This document shows, in pieces, positions 24,001 through 34,740 of a DNA stretch of 64,000 nucleotides (the stretch's first letter is position 1; each line of letters opens with the position of its first letter). Origin of the DNA: Pyrocephalus nanus (lineage: Eukaryota > Chordata > Aves > Passeriformes > Tyrannidae). The translations under genes were made by a program, and so were the position numbers. The DNA lies in the NCBI GenBank assembly GCA_038380795.1, contig CM076277.1:835501-899500 (forward strand), written 5' to 3'. The notes beneath the pieces are model-generated. The model was not told where the DNA came from, did not search any database, and saw only the letters and a list, made by a program, of their open reading frames with translations.

Positions 24001-25338
24001 TTTTAGGGCCAGTACTCTTTAACGTTTTTATAAATTATGTGGATGCAGGAATCAAATGTACATTAAGTAAGTTTATTGATGACACTAAGTTAGGAGGAGC
24101 TGTGGACTTGCTCAAGGGTTGAGAGGCCTAACAGAGAGAAGGGGCTGCACCAGAGAGTTGGGCAATCACAAAGTATATGAAATCTAACAAGAGTAACAGC
24201 TGGATTCTGCACCTGGGATGGGGAAATCCTAGTTATATGCAGAAACTGGGGGACGAGCCCCAGTGGGAGCCAGCAGTGCCCTGGCAGCCCCAAGGGCCAG
24301 CCCTGTCCTGGGGGGCACCAGGTCCAGCATCGCTGGCTGGATGAGGGCGGGTCTGTCCCGCTCTGCTCTGCTCTGGGGCAGCCTCATCACAAGTCCTGGG
24401 GGCAGTTTGGGCACCTCAGCTCATGAAGGACATCAGAAGGCTCGAGTGCGTCCAGAGGAGGGGTCCAGGATAGGAAAAGGGTTTGAGGGCAGGGCTTAGG
24501 AGGAGCAGCTGAGGCCCCTTGGCCCATTGAGCTCAGAGAAGAGAAGCTGAGGGGTGACCCCATCAAAGTCTGCACCTTCCTCACAGGGGGCAGTGCAGGC
24601 AGGGGCTGATCTCCTCTCTCTGGGGACCAGTGATGGGAGACAAGGAGATGGGATGAAGGTGCATCACTGGAAGTTCAGATGGGACATTAGGGAAAGGTTC
24701 CTTGCTCAGAGAGTGGTCAGTCCCTGGAACAGGCTCACCAGGGAAGCAGTCACAGCACCAGCGTGTCAGAGCTCAGGGAGTGTCAGTCTGCACTGTTGCC
24801 AGGGGACAACAGTCTTATAGTTTAGTTCTAGGTGGTCCAGCCAGGATGAAGGAGTTGGACTTGATCCTTATGGGTCCCTTCTAGCTTGAGATATTCTGTG
24901 ATTCTGTGATATTGCAGCAGCCCAGGAGCCCACAGCCCTGCAGAGATGGGACCCAGCACACTGTGCTGTCCTGGCACAGGGCTCCAGATATCAGGGCTTC
25001 AGTTTAAAACTCAAGAAGTTTTGACTGACCACAAACCATCCAAGTAATGTGGAATAGCCAGAGAGAACCTCTAAAATGGCAACAGCAGTATGGCTTTGCC
25101 TCCCAAGATTTGGGAGGAGCACAGACACACAAGGAGCGTGAGGTATCAGCGTGTGAGGAGAAGGCTGGGGAGACACCAGTTAGAGAGGACTGTTCCACAT
25201 ACCTGGTATGATGAAGGCAGTGGTTGGCAGGTGGGTGCTCTGCACAGTGCTTTCGGTGGTGACCACGTGGACGCTGACCTCCCCAGCAGCATTGCCCTTC
25301 GTGCTCCTCACCACCTCCATCTCTGCCCTGCTGTCCAT
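7187..25338 (-). CDS. L3MBTL1: L3MBTL1, lethal(3)malignant brain tumor-like protein 1 (21 coding exons)
   Basis: Coding exons in transcript order: 25338-25203, 23134-22911, 22165-22021, 21869-21731, 21050-20927, 20300-20240, 18088-17997, 17630-17526, 16732-16597, 16105-16014, 14368-14217, 13275-13199, 12755-12670, 12126-12016, 11758-11644, 11397-11298, 10510-10313, 9993-9947, 9058-8913, 8291-8229, 7321-7187. Every junction has AG/GT and the phases agree. The total is 2484 bases: 827 residues plus TGA. Domain order is FCS zinc finger, three MBT repeats, CCHHC zinc finger, SAM. The family is a nuclear chromatin compactor and reader of mono- and dimethylated lysine on histones H4 and H1, acting as a repressor. 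The start is the first in-frame ATG (25338-25336, context AAGGTGATGG) in the most upstream exon I could join. A further upstream coding exon is not excluded. Adjacency to SRSF6 matches human 20q13. Confidence 0.95.
9947..11397 (-). CDS. L3MBTL1: L3MBTL1 exons for the CCHHC zinc finger and basic linker
   Basis: Exons 11397-11298, 10510-10313 and 9993-9947. The finger reads [20 protein letters not shown] then CLSGCPLA: the MYT1-type C2HC pattern with all Cys and His ligands present. It is followed by an acidic and basic linker and a GRPPKYRK basic motif that resembles an AT-hook or nuclear localisation signal. The donor after the zinc-finger exon is GTAGGA, weaker than its neighbours. Confidence 0.93.
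11644..12755 (-). CDS. L3MBTL1: L3MBTL1 exons for MBT repeat 3
   Basis: Exons 12755-12670, 12126-12016 and 11758-11644. They encode the extended arm ([18 protein letters not shown]) and the core ([20 protein letters not shown], then [20 protein letters not shown]). The repeat ends [18 protein letters not shown]. Acceptors and donors are canonical. Confidence 0.94.
13199..16105 (-). CDS. L3MBTL1: L3MBTL1 exons for MBT repeat 2 (methyl-lysine pocket)
   Basis: Exons 16105-16014, 14368-14217 and 13275-13199. The central exon carries [16 protein letters not shown] and [13 protein letters not shown]. Counting from the Asp of VDRMN, the Asn falls at +3, Phe at +24, Trp at +27 and Tyr at +31. This is the spacing of the aromatic cage known from human L3MBTL1 (D355, N358, F379, W382, Y386), so methyl-lysine binding should be intact. 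A retroviral LTR-like sequence occupies the intron immediately after exon 16105-16014. Confidence 0.95.
15700..15990 (+). mobile_element. LTR-like endogenous retrovirus fragment in an L3MBTL1 intron
   Basis: Plus-strand (antisense to L3MBTL1) order of a TATA-like box (gtataaatt, ~15856), GC-rich leader, AATAAA at 15935-15940 and a short T-rich tail is typical of an avian LTR 3' half. I could not find convincing TG...CA ends or a target duplication, so extent is uncertain. The tail lies within ~30 bases of the splice donor of exon 16014-16105. Confidence 0.4.
16597..18088 (-). CDS. L3MBTL1: L3MBTL1 exons for MBT repeat 1
   Basis: Exons 18088-17997, 17630-17526 and 16732-16597. They encode the arm ([20 protein letters not shown]) and the core ([20 protein letters not shown]), then [20 protein letters not shown] and the closing [18 protein letters not shown]. 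Highly conserved against the human protein as I recall it. Confidence 0.95.
18335..18460 (+). mobile_element. CR1 LINE 3' fragment
   Basis: The CR1 3' signature 'ctagtggaaggtggccctgc' followed by ccatggcagggaggttggaa and a degraded ttttatgattct tail. Confidence 0.85.
20240..21050 (-). CDS. L3MBTL1: L3MBTL1 exons for the linker between FCS finger and MBT1
   Basis: Exons 21050-20927 and 20300-20240. The first encodes [20 protein letters not shown] followed by a lysine/arginine-rich run (KKRKRKDY, a likely nuclear localisation signal) and an acidic Ser-rich stretch ([11 protein letters not shown]). The second encodes a short acidic peptide that feeds into MBT1. The SVIVENS and KKRKR segments are recognisable in human L3MBTL1. 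Confidence 0.88.
21731..21869 (-). CDS. L3MBTL1: L3MBTL1 exon encoding an intact FCS-type zinc finger
   Basis: One 139-base exon, phases matching both neighbours. It encodes [12 protein letters not shown], an Asp-Gly-Ala-Arg loop, then [13 protein letters not shown]. The Cys-x2-Cys ... Phe-Cys-Ser-x2-Cys arrangement defines FCS fingers, found in Polycomb-group and MBT proteins (for example L3MBTL2, MBTD1, PHC) and reported to bind nucleic acid. The pyrimidine-rich acceptor (ctcctcccag) and donor (GTAAAG) are acceptable. Confidence 0.9.
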
Positions 25339-25365
25339 CACCTTGCCTGGGCACAGAGTGAGGCA
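22021..25365 (-). CDS. L3MBTL1: L3MBTL1 N-terminal exons
   Basis: Exons 25365-25203 (coding from 25338), 23134-22911 and 22165-22021. They encode a Ser/Thr/Val-rich N-terminus without a known domain, the segment [28 protein letters not shown], then [13 protein letters not shown]. The last resembles FRISEY in human L3MBTL1 as I remember it. Acceptors are atypical but usable (gacatag for the third exon, tctcaag for the second). In the first exon the frame is open upstream of the chosen ATG to the exon edge, so an earlier start in an unseen exon is possible. Confidence 0.75.
23585..24915 (+). mobile_element. CR1 LINE, partial reverse transcriptase plus 3' region
   Basis: From 23610 the plus strand encodes, with frameshifts and stops, [17 protein letters not shown] and [10 protein letters not shown], then [13 protein letters not shown] and GTVLGP-like remnants: the CR1 ORF2 reverse transcriptase. 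The 3' region (24260-24915) follows and ends gatattctgtgattctgtga. It sits in the intron between L3MBTL1 exons 23134 and 25203, antisense to the gene. Its 24266-24773 core is nearly identical to 34107-34614. Confidence 0.9.
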
Positions 25366-25603
25366 CTGCAGGAAAGAAATCAAGTTGGGTACCAGTACAA
25401 ACACAACAAAGGAGTGAGAAAGTGACTGCAAAGGTAGGTCTCTCCACCATCTACCAGCAGAAATCCCTTCAAGATCTATTAAAGGTCTATTAAACCCAAC
25501 ATAGGACAACACGAAGGTCACAGCTGGCATAAACGTGACCCAGTGAAGCCCCTGTTGTGAGTTCTCACTTCAGATCCTGCAAATGCCACGGGTTTTTTCT
25601 TAC

Positions 25604-25792
25604 CTGGCACCACCATAAGATGGTATGAGGATGGCAGGTCCAAAAGATGCTCCTGGCTCCTCCAGGGGCCTACACTACTCCAGTGCAGACTGTGACTGAG
25701 GGCTGGTAAATGCTACCCTGGAGCAGGCGGAGGTCCATGAAGTTCCCCTTCCAGCTCTCCTGTTGGAGCGTCACCCTTGATCTTTTAATTGC
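25604..25792 (-). other. Candidate L3MBTL1 5' UTR exon
   Basis: On the minus strand a good acceptor (ctcttgcag) at 25793-25794 and a strong donor (CCAG|GTAAGA) at 25602-25603 bound 189 bases. The frame that is open longest ends in TAG, so it would be non-coding and carries an upstream ATG. It lies just upstream of the first coding exon. Supported by splice motifs only. Confidence 0.3.
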
Positions 25793-27504
25793 CTGCAAGA
25801 GAGAATTTCACAAGTGCCAGGATTTGATGGGGGGCGGGGACAGGGGTGAGTGGGGGGAACTTGATGTCTGCTGCATGCAGTTTCTCACAGGACTGGTGAT
25901 GTTCAACCTCTTTAGCCATGAATTTCAAGGAGTAGGCAAGTGTCAAGGCCCTGAGGGCACTATTGAGTCTTACTGGCTGTGATCAGCCTCCCCTGGGACC
26001 CCCACCCATGGGCCCCGGGTGCTCCATGTTGCAGCAGTGCAGTCTCCAGCAAGTCTGGCAGCAGTGGGACTGACCTCCTGGCTGGAATCCTGGCTTGATC
26101 TCAGGCCTTGCCTGAGCTCCAAGGGACATGGCCACAGTGCCCCTCCAGCTGCCTTCCTTGGTTCCCTGTCCCTGGGGAGAAGCTGGCCCCTGCTGTGTCC
26201 CAGGAGGCAGGAAGGTGCCTGCACCAGGATGTCCCCAGATCAGGGCCTGCCTGCAAGCCCAAGGGAGGGACAGTGTTGCCTCCTGGTGCCCAGGGCACCT
26301 CGGTGAGGGAGGGCTCTTGGGGCTGCCCTAGTGAACAATGCAACAGACATGCGTGGCCAGGCAAAAGCCCAGCAGCATTCCCAGATGTGCTCAGGGAAGG
26401 CAGATCTCTCCATGCCTACTGAAAATGATGATGCAGGTGTCCTAGAGACTCTTGAAGTCTGAGGATGCTGGGTGAGGGAAGAATTTTGGATCTGCCCTGT
26501 TTCACACACCTTCTTCAAAGCCCTTGCTGCCAGGATGGAGGCAGGGCTGCTATGAGACTACAGAGGGCTACAGAGGGGACCATGGCCATTTCTTGGTTCC
26601 TTTTGATGCAATTTCATTTTGAAAGAGAAGAAGATATGTGGAAAACAAGATAATCACTTTGGTGACATGGGGTTAAGTCTGAAATTTTAAAACCTGAGAC
26701 ATTATGATAAAAGTGTCACCAACCAGAGGGTAGAGAGTGGATGGTATGCCCACATGAGGGGAAGATCTAACTCGTCTTCCCTCTCCCAGTGCTGCCAGGT
26801 TTGTGACCACAAACACCTGATTCTCAGCTGACAGACAGCATAGACCTTCCAGGCCCTTCTGGAACAGAAAAGCACTTTTAAGTGTCAGGAGACCTGAAGA
26901 AACTGAGCAACTCAGCTGGAAACCAGATTTCAACTGAAAGACAAAATGAATTTGGCAGTCAACCTGTTCTGATGTTTCCTAATACCCACTAGGAATCTCT
27001 TTTCTTAGGCACTTAAATCCAATCAATCTTTTATTCATCACTTGGGTTAAATGTTTCAAGGATAACTCATCATTTTGTGTGAGCTGCTGGCTCTCTTTTT
27101 TTAACTTAAACAAAAATTGGTACTAGAAATGCCTAGGAAGGAAGAAAAATAACTAGGTCCAGTTCTCAGATTGGATGATGCTCAAACTCATCTCCATCCA
27201 GAAACCTATGACACAATAGCAAATACTTGCACAGGAGGTGCCCTGCAGTAATCGTCACGTTTCACACTCTCCGAAACCTTATGGGGCTGTGCCAACGCTG
27301 TCAGGACTGGTTGTCTCATGCCTTAAGAGTTTGGGGTGAACAGAATGAATCTCGATTATAGATTGCAGTGCTATTCCTAAAGTGGAAGAACTAAACAACT
27401 GAGATTTAGGACTTAAACTCCAGACAATCCCTCCTCCAACAACCTCCTGGGAAAGGCCTCACTGCACCAAAGGTGCAAGTCCCAGCACTGCACCACAGCT
27501 GGGC

Positions 27505-27650
27505 AGCCCAGCTCAGAGGGTCAGGAGCCCTCCAAGCAGCCTGAGGGAGGCAGAGAAGCCCATCCAGTCCATGGCCTTGCCCTACAGTTGGACTCAGTGA
27601 TCTTAGAGGTCTTCTCAAGCCTTACTGATGCCATCATTCTACCACAAACT
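27505..27650 (+). mobile_element. CR1 LINE fragment
   Basis: A degraded CR1 3' end: a ggactcagtgatcttagagg-type motif followed by tcttctcaagccttactgatgc and an attct remnant. Confidence 0.5.
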
Positions 27651-28189
27651 GTCCCTCCTGTTCCTCTTATCTGCCCCTCAGCAGTGGTGTCCATGCTTTC
27701 CCCAGCACCTCTGGCCAGAGCACTGGACTCTTGCTGGTAGGACAGGTGTGGGCATGACACGACAGCTGGGCTGCAGAGTTCCATCCCCACCTGCAGCAAT
27801 GGGAATCAGGATTGGAGATACTGTTTGCAGCTCACAGTTTTTAAAACCTGGTATAAAAATCTCCGGAGGCCTACCCTGTTGTGAAGTATCCCAGGTCAGG
27901 AGTATTACATATGGAAAAAAGGAGAAAAGAATAAGTATCTGTACAGGAGATTAGCCACAGCTGTGATCTGTCTGAGCATCACTGTCACAGGAGAAAGGCA
28001 CTGGCACACGTCCCTTTGGATAACCTTACTCCTGAGAGCAGAAAACGTGTCATGGAGAGGGTGCCCCCAGCTGAGACAACTCTGGTGGCTTCAGCCCTTG
28101 GAGACAGAGCACAGGCAGATACCACTGCCAAGAGGTCACTTCAAGAGATCTGCTGCAAGCCCTGGAATGACCTATATTACAACAGGGTA

Positions 28190-28600
28190 ATTCAGGAACC
28201 TCAGGAGGTCTCTAGTTCAAGCTTCTGCTCCCAGCAGGGTCAGCTATGTGATCAGGCCAGGCTGTTCAGGGCTTTATCCAGCCCAGTCTTGAAAACCTAT
28301 CGGAATGGAATCCTGCAAATTAGCACAATAATTAGCAAACAAAACTAATACGTTCCCTTGGATATTAGGAAAAGGTTCTTCCCCTTTCCTAATTTGCCCC
28401 TAGGTGGTCGGGCACTGGAACAGGCTCTCCAGGGTAGTGGTCATGGCCCCAAGGCTTCCAAAGCTCAAGGAGTATTTGGACAACACTCCTAGGGATATGG
28501 TGGGATTGTTGGGGTGTCCTGTGCAGGGCCAGAGGTTTGACTCGATGATCCTTGTGCTCAGGATATTCTATGACTCTTTCTGCTGGCTGCTCTAGACAAT
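28190..28600 (+). mobile_element. CR1 LINE 3' fragment
   Basis: Characteristic order: gggcactggaacaggctctcc, then aagctcaaggagtatttgga, then tgactcgatgatccttg and a ttctatgact end. Confidence 0.85.
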
Positions 28601-29929
28601 GAACAGAAACTTTATTTATTTATTTTATTTAGCTGGGATCTTAAAAAGCTTTTGGCTTACACATGCCCCAGTGACGTCCGATAAAACTCTGCTCACCTGG
28701 ACAAGACCAGAATGAAGCCAACACTTTGCAGCCTTCAAAAATCCCAGTAGCCAGCTTTTAAAAAAGCAACTGTGCAGCTGCAGCTATTTTGGCCTTAAAT
28801 GTGAGTCCTAAAGTACTCCATTTTTCTTGTATTGGGTGTAACTCCACATGTGTTACAGAGGGTGCAGGTGAGCCCCATGCCCCAGCCAGCTAGCCAGTCA
28901 TTCCACAAGGGCTCCACACACCCACCCCTTCTACCTTCTGCGGAGGCACAAAGGACATGGGGCTCCCACTAGGGAGAAGCCAGAAGGGAGAAAAGCCACC
29001 CCAGGAAACCCTGGCCACATGCACACACACTGACCGGTGGTCCCTCCACAGAGCACCACAACATGAGGGTGGAATTTTTCAAGACAGCTGTTATCCAGAA
29101 ATGCTCTGCTCTCTCCTGCTTTGCTCTGGTGAAGCAGTTCATGCAATCCTGTCCTCCATGTATGAGTATGGCCGTGCATACGGCATCTGTCTGCAGTCAG
29201 ACCTTGTCAGCCTATTCCAGTCAGTTCTGACAGTAGGATTAGACGTCTCTGGAACAGTGGTCCAGTCAGAGACAAACCTTCACGTCTGGGAAACTAAGCA
29301 CTGGCATAGAGAATGGGGTCCCTGCATGGCCCCTCACCTGATAGGGAAGGGCACAAGCATGGAACACAGGCTGACCTTCTTGAGCACCTGAGAGTGGCTG
29401 GATGACAGCAGTCTGTGCACACACATTCACATGTGCAAAGGAAACTGGCCACAAAACGCACATTTTTAAGGCAACCAGAACCACTGGTTCTGCTGCTCAC
29501 AAGGCTTTAGCTCATCAAACAGGGAATGTTGAGTGTTGGCACAGCCACGCTCTGGACCAGCAACCCAGGGGCTTAGAAAGCACTTCTATGGCTGCTATAC
29601 ACATGAGTAACATATGTACACATGAGCCTCCAGCTCTGCTGCGGTCTCATACCCACCCTCTCCCAAAACCATGGCAAAGTCAGGGAATGATCCACTGTTT
29701 GGAGAGAAGGGATACACTGCATGCAACAGGCCACAGAAGAGCATGAAGAAAAGCAGCTTCCAGCACAGAGCTGCTGCACGGCCCTGTCAGTGCTTTATAA
29801 AGCACAATCTGATCAAGAGAGTGTTTCTTTTCCTCACAAAATTGGCCTAAAATAACACTAATTCAAACAATATTAACATGTGTATTGGCTTTGTGGTTTC
29901 TTGGATTTTTAAATATTCCTGAAACCTGC

Positions 29930-30450
29930 ACTGGTACATGCTGGGTACCATCCAGCTGGGAAGCAGCTGGCAGGAAAGGCCATGGGAATCCTGGGGGACA
30001 CAGGATGCCCATGAGCCAGCAATGTGCTCCTGCAGCAAAAGAGGAGAACAGTGTACTGGGCTGCACTGGGAGCAGTGTCACAGCTGGTGGAGGGAAGGGA
30101 CCCTTCCCTCTGCTCTGCACTGCAGAGGCCACCCCTGGAGTGCTGGGCCCAGAGCTGGGCTGCCCAGTACAACAAACTGGGACAGACTGGAGAGAGTCCA
30201 GCACAGGGCCATGACGGTGATGGAGGGACTGGAGCATCTCTGCCATGAGGAGAGGCTGAGAGAGCTGGGACTGCCCAGCCTGGTGCAGGTGCTCAGGGAG
30301 GTGGTGGAGTCTCCACCCATGGAGAGACTCAAAAGCCACCTGGGCCGTCCTGGGCAGCCAGCTTTGGGTGGCCCCGAGGGAGTAGGGGCTTGGCAAGGTG
30401 ACTGTCAGAGGTTCCTCCAACCTCACCCAGCCTGTGATTCTGTGAACTTT
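29930..30450 (+). mobile_element. CR1 LINE 3' fragment
   Basis: Characteristic CR1 3' region: gagagagtccagcacagggc, gaggagaggctgagagagct, and the end ccagcctgtgattctgtgaa. Confidence 0.85.
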
Positions 30451-31779
30451 TTATCAGAAATCTCCTCAGCCATAGCAGAGAACTTTCCCATCCTTACCAT
30501 CAGCTGAGATATGATTATTAATTACCTCCAATGGTAAAATTGAGTTTTTAAGAAAGACCACCAGTTGGGATCATGCTAAATATGAAAGTGGTACAGCCAG
30601 AGCACTGCAGGGACCATCTAGGCTGAGAGCTGTTCCCTTGGATCTTCCCCTGTCTTCTGGTATTCCCCAAGGCAGGTGCTTAGGAGACTAACGGCACTGC
30701 AGAAAGTATTTCTTTTATATACACACAGGAAAACTCAGGAACACTCTTGGCACAGGCAGGTGCCCCAGTGGAGAAAGACAATCCTACACACACCTCTTCC
30801 CTTCCCAATCTGACTGCTACTTCAAAGCCAGGAGGCAATGCCTTCTCTGGAACAAACCAGGGCCACAAAGTCCTGCTCCTGGGTTCTGCTGCAGCATGGT
30901 GAGGTTTGGAATGGGCCATGGAATTTATCAACATCTCAAAACCAGATGAAATGTTCTTCTGCGCAGTAAGAGCCTGTTCATGTTGCACATTTCAAAATAA
31001 CAAACAGATTCTGTGAAAATGGAGATCAGAGGGAGAAGGGCAATAAAGCAGCAAGCTTTAGCTTCAGACACAGCTGACAAAGCAGAGCCACTCAGGCTGT
31101 TTTCACCTGCTGCCCCAGGAGTGTCACAGCCACCAGGATTAGCTTTTGGGCCTGTGGATCCTCACAGAGCCACAGGTGGGGAGAATAAGCAGTTACAGTG
31201 ATCTCCTGGGCCACTCCAAGGGGCTCGAGGTGACACCATCCCAGCTCAACTCTGAGGCCAGAAGGCAGTCTGAAGCCTTGGCAGCTCCAGCTGGGTGCAG
31301 ACCCCTGGCCCAGCCACCCCTGACAGGCACAACAGGGACACCCACATCTACCTTCCACTGCCCCCTGATAGCACCAGTCCTGCTGCAGCATCCAGCCCTG
31401 CAGAGTTAGGGATATTCTTCCACAAGTTATAACAAGGCGGAAACATCAAAAGAGGATGAATACCTGATCCAGAAATATTTCTAAATGTCTGGTCTTTTCT
31501 CTTCTTTTATAAGTAGTAAAGAAATAAATCCACAACCTGTCCTAGTCCATGAGGAGCACTGTTTCCATAGCCTGGGCTATGCACTGCTTGCCAGGCTGAA
31601 CCAAAGCCCTCCACACTGCAGGGCCCTGTCCAGGGCTGCAGCAGTGTCACCTCCAGTCTCCGGGACAGCATCAGCTCACACAGTGTTTGAGAAACACCTG
31701 AAGGAACATAGTCAAGCGTCCAGCTTGAAAGGAGCTTCCAACCTCCATGTGTCCCAGAGAAGATCCCTTGGGAAAGCCA

Positions 31780-32510
31780 GGGAAGCAGAGTGCGGTTCCC
31801 TGTCTCTGTGGACAGGGCTGGGCAGCGCCTCGCAGCAGCCCAAACAGGGCGCAGGCACATGGCGAGACCTGAGCCTGGCCCGGGAGATAAGCACGGCGAT
31901 GTTCCGCTGAGATTGCCCGGGGGCGGCGGCCCTGGGCAAACCCGCTGCGCTGCACTCAGTGTCACGGTCCAGCTCCGGCCCCTCCGCGCCGCTCCACCCT
32001 GGCTCCGGCCCCGCCGCCGCGGGCACAGGGGATGCCGGAGCGTCCCTCCCCGCCGTCCCCGGCCCCGCTCGCCCGGCCAGGGCCTCGCCCGTGCGGGAAC
32101 CGGGATGCGGCGATGCCGGGCAGGGATGCGGCGAGCCCGGGCCGGCGGTGCCCGGCCGCGCTTCTTACCTGGCCCCGGCCGGACGCTGCTCCGAGCCCCG
32201 GCGGCGCTGGCCGGCCCGGCCCGGCCCGGCCCGGGGTGCGGGGGGCGCGGAGCGGGAGGGGCGCGGGGCCGGTCCGAGTGTGCGCGGGGAGCGCGGGGAG
32301 GGGGCGGCTCAGCCCGCGCCGTCGCCGTGGAAACGCGCGGGGCCGCATCCGCAGGGCCGTGCTCGGCCCCGCCGCAGCTTTTCGGGGCTATGCGGGGAAA
32401 GGGGGGGAGTCGGCATGGAAACGCCGGGAGCCCCCAGACCGACCGGGCACCCCCGGGCCACGGCCCCAGGGTTAGACGAGACGGGGGGGCTGAGAGTAAC
32501 AACAAACTGC
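31780..32510 (-). promoter_or_regulatory. L3MBTL1: L3MBTL1 CpG-island promoter and non-coding first exon
   Basis: Very GC- and CpG-rich from about 31.9 to 32.5 kb with repeated ggcccg/ccggcc boxes and no TATA box. On the minus strand the donor CGGGGCCAG|GTAAGAAG at 32167-32168 marks the 3' edge of a probable first exon beginning near 32.2-32.4 kb. It lies upstream of all L3MBTL1 coding exons in the right orientation. Linking it to L3MBTL1 is inference; the long open frames here on both strands are a GC effect. Confidence 0.6.
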
Positions 32511-32534
32511 TGCTTGGACTGAAGCCCTTCATCT

Positions 32535-32940
32535 ATGGAGATGAAGGTTGGGAGAGGGCTGTGGGTCTTCAGCCTAGAGAAGGCTCTGGGGGACCTTAGA
32601 GCCCCTTCCAGTGCCTAAAAGAGTTCCAAGAGAGTTGGAGAGGGACTCTGGACAAGGGTCTGGAGTGACTGGACAAGGGGGGAATGGCTTCCCACTGCCA
32701 GAAGGCAGGGTTAGATGGGATATTGGGAAGAAATTCTTCCCAGTGAGGGTAGTGAGGCCCTGGCACAGGTTGCCCAGAGAACCTGTAACTGCTCCATCCC
32801 TGGAAGTGTCCAAGGCCAGGTTGGACGGGGCTTGGAGCAACCTGGGCTAGTGGAAGGTGTTCCTGCCCATGGCAAGGGGGTGGAATGAAGATGGTCTGTG
32901 AGGTCCCTTCCAACTCAAACCCTTCTAAGATTCTGTGACT
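32535..32940 (+). mobile_element. CR1 LINE 3' fragment next to the L3MBTL1 promoter
   Basis: Typical CR1 motifs: gggcttcagcctagagaagg-like start, gatgggatattgggaagaaa, tggcacaggttgcccagaga, and a ctaagattctgtgac end. Confidence 0.9.
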
Positions 32941-33419
32941 ACCCAAATGCCCCTCAGCTAGCAATAAGACATCATCAAGGGGAACATATCCTCTTCAGCA
33001 GTCTAGAGACTCTTGAGACCAAATCAGTTCCCCAGGTCCTAATTGGCATCAGTGTGGGGGATGCCTCCCCTCCCCAGCTCTCCTACCACAGGCCCAAAGA
33101 GTAACCAGAGAACATTAAGCCAACATCCCCAAGAGACCTGGGAAGCAAAAGAATCACTTGAATTAGTTCTGTAGTGGAAATGCAGAATAGGCACAACGTA
33201 CAGTAGTGTTTCCAAAGGGCTCTTGTCAAAACCCAGAGCAGCTTATCCTGCCCACTCTTTGTTATTCCATAGCCACACAAGGTGTGTGCCTTCAGACACT
33301 TATACAGTGTCTGTCTCTCTAACCTGCAGGAAGTGTGAGTGGAAGGGACCAAGGCTGGAAGTACAAAGGCCAAAACTGTACAATAAGCTGCTGAGAACAG
33401 CCTTTTGATGCATGTTGGG

Positions 33420-34106
33420 TGGGCTAGGGAGAGGCAGCTGCCTCCTCACCCCAATGTCCAGCTCCGGCTGTTCCAAACCTGGGGCACAGTGTTCCTGCTT
33501 GCTTTGGAGATTGCAGTTTTAGTGTATCTGCCAGTTCTTTGTCACCTTGAGTTCTGTACCCAAAATTTTTAATACATTAAGAATATTAAGTTAAAGACTC
33601 TGATAAAGCAATAGATCCTGCAAATCAGGAAGGAGGTAACAGGTATTTCCTTTGCTGCTACTACCTTCTTCCCCATTTTCAAATAAACCATCAGTACTGC
33701 ACTGTAGAAAAAGATCTTCCTGTATCAGTCCTTTTATACTGCAGTGGGAATTCAAATAGATTTGAATCGGGAACAAAGTGAAACTCAGTCTCTTTAAAGG
33801 CAACCCAGCATTGCCCTTCCCCATCTGTTCCCTGTTCCTGGCTATGATTGCTCTGAAAAACCCATGAATTCAGAATGATAAATTTCTAGGAAATGGCTAC
33901 ATTTGGCAAAAAAGAGGAGACAGCCTTGGATTCCCCGTAGGTTCTCCGGCTAATGTAACCACTTCCCTCTCCTGCGCCTCAACTTCCATTTCAATGACCT
34001 CTGTTGTAAAGCATCTGAACTTACATGTATAAATTGGGTTGTGAGAGGCTGAGGAGCTGCTCTGGGGAAGGGGATCAGCAGGTTTGGGTTTAGAAAAAGT
34101 GGAACA
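33420..34106. other. Unique non-coding sequence
   Basis: Nothing recognisable; AT-moderate sequence without open frames of note. Confidence 0.4.
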
Positions 34107-34740
34107 GGAGCCAGCAGTGCCCTGGCAGCCCCAAGGGCCAGCCCTGTCCTGGGGGGCACCAGGCCCAGCATCGCTGGCTGGATGAGGGCGGGTCTGTCCC
34201 GCTCTGCTCTGCTCTGGGGCAGCCTCATCACAAGTCCTGGGGGCAGTTTGGGCACCTCAGCTCATGAAGGACATCAGAGGGCTCGAGTGCGTCCAGAGGA
34301 GGGGTCCAGGATAGGAAAAGGGTTTGAGGGCAGGGCTTAGGAGGAGCAGCTGAGGCCCCTTGGCCCATTGAGCTCAGAGAAGAGAAGCTGAGGGGTGACC
34401 CCATCAAAGTCTGCACCTTCCTCACAGGGGGCAGTGCAGGCAGGGGCTGATCTCCTCTCTCTGGGGACCAGTGATGGGAGACAAGGAGATGGAATGAAGG
34501 TGCATCACTGGAAGTTCAGATGGGACATTAGGGAAAGGTTCCTTGCTCAGAGAGTGGTCAGTCTCTGGAACAGGCTCACCAGGGAAGCAGTCACAGCACC
34601 AGCCTGTCAGAGCTGTGTGGACAACGCTCTTAATCCTGTAGTTTAGTTCTAGGTGGTCCAGCGAGGAGCAGGGCGTGATATTGGATTCAATGGTCCTTAT
34701 GCATCCCTTCCAGCTAGAGATATGCTATTTGTGATTTTAA
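34107..34740 (+). mobile_element. CR1 LINE 3' fragment, near-identical core to the 24-kb copy
   Basis: Positions 34107-34614 match 24266-24773 without indels at a constant offset of 9841 and about five substitutions. The remaining 3' part (34615-34740) is clearly diverged from the other copy and ends without a clean ttctatga tail. Confidence 0.9.

Larger units (their letters stand above)
25793..32168 (-). other. L3MBTL1: L3MBTL1 first intron
   Basis: Between the CpG-island exon and the first coding exons I see only CR1 fragments (listed separately), unique non-coding sequence and short AT-rich stretches. No conserved-looking exon was recognised. Confidence 0.5.

Noticed and set aside
31507..32532. 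Long minus-strand ORF (341 codons) and plus-strand ORFs in the CpG island at 32 kb
   Set aside because: GC-rich sequence has few stop codons; several overlapping frames on both strands are Pro/Arg/Gly/Ala-rich with no recognisable domain.
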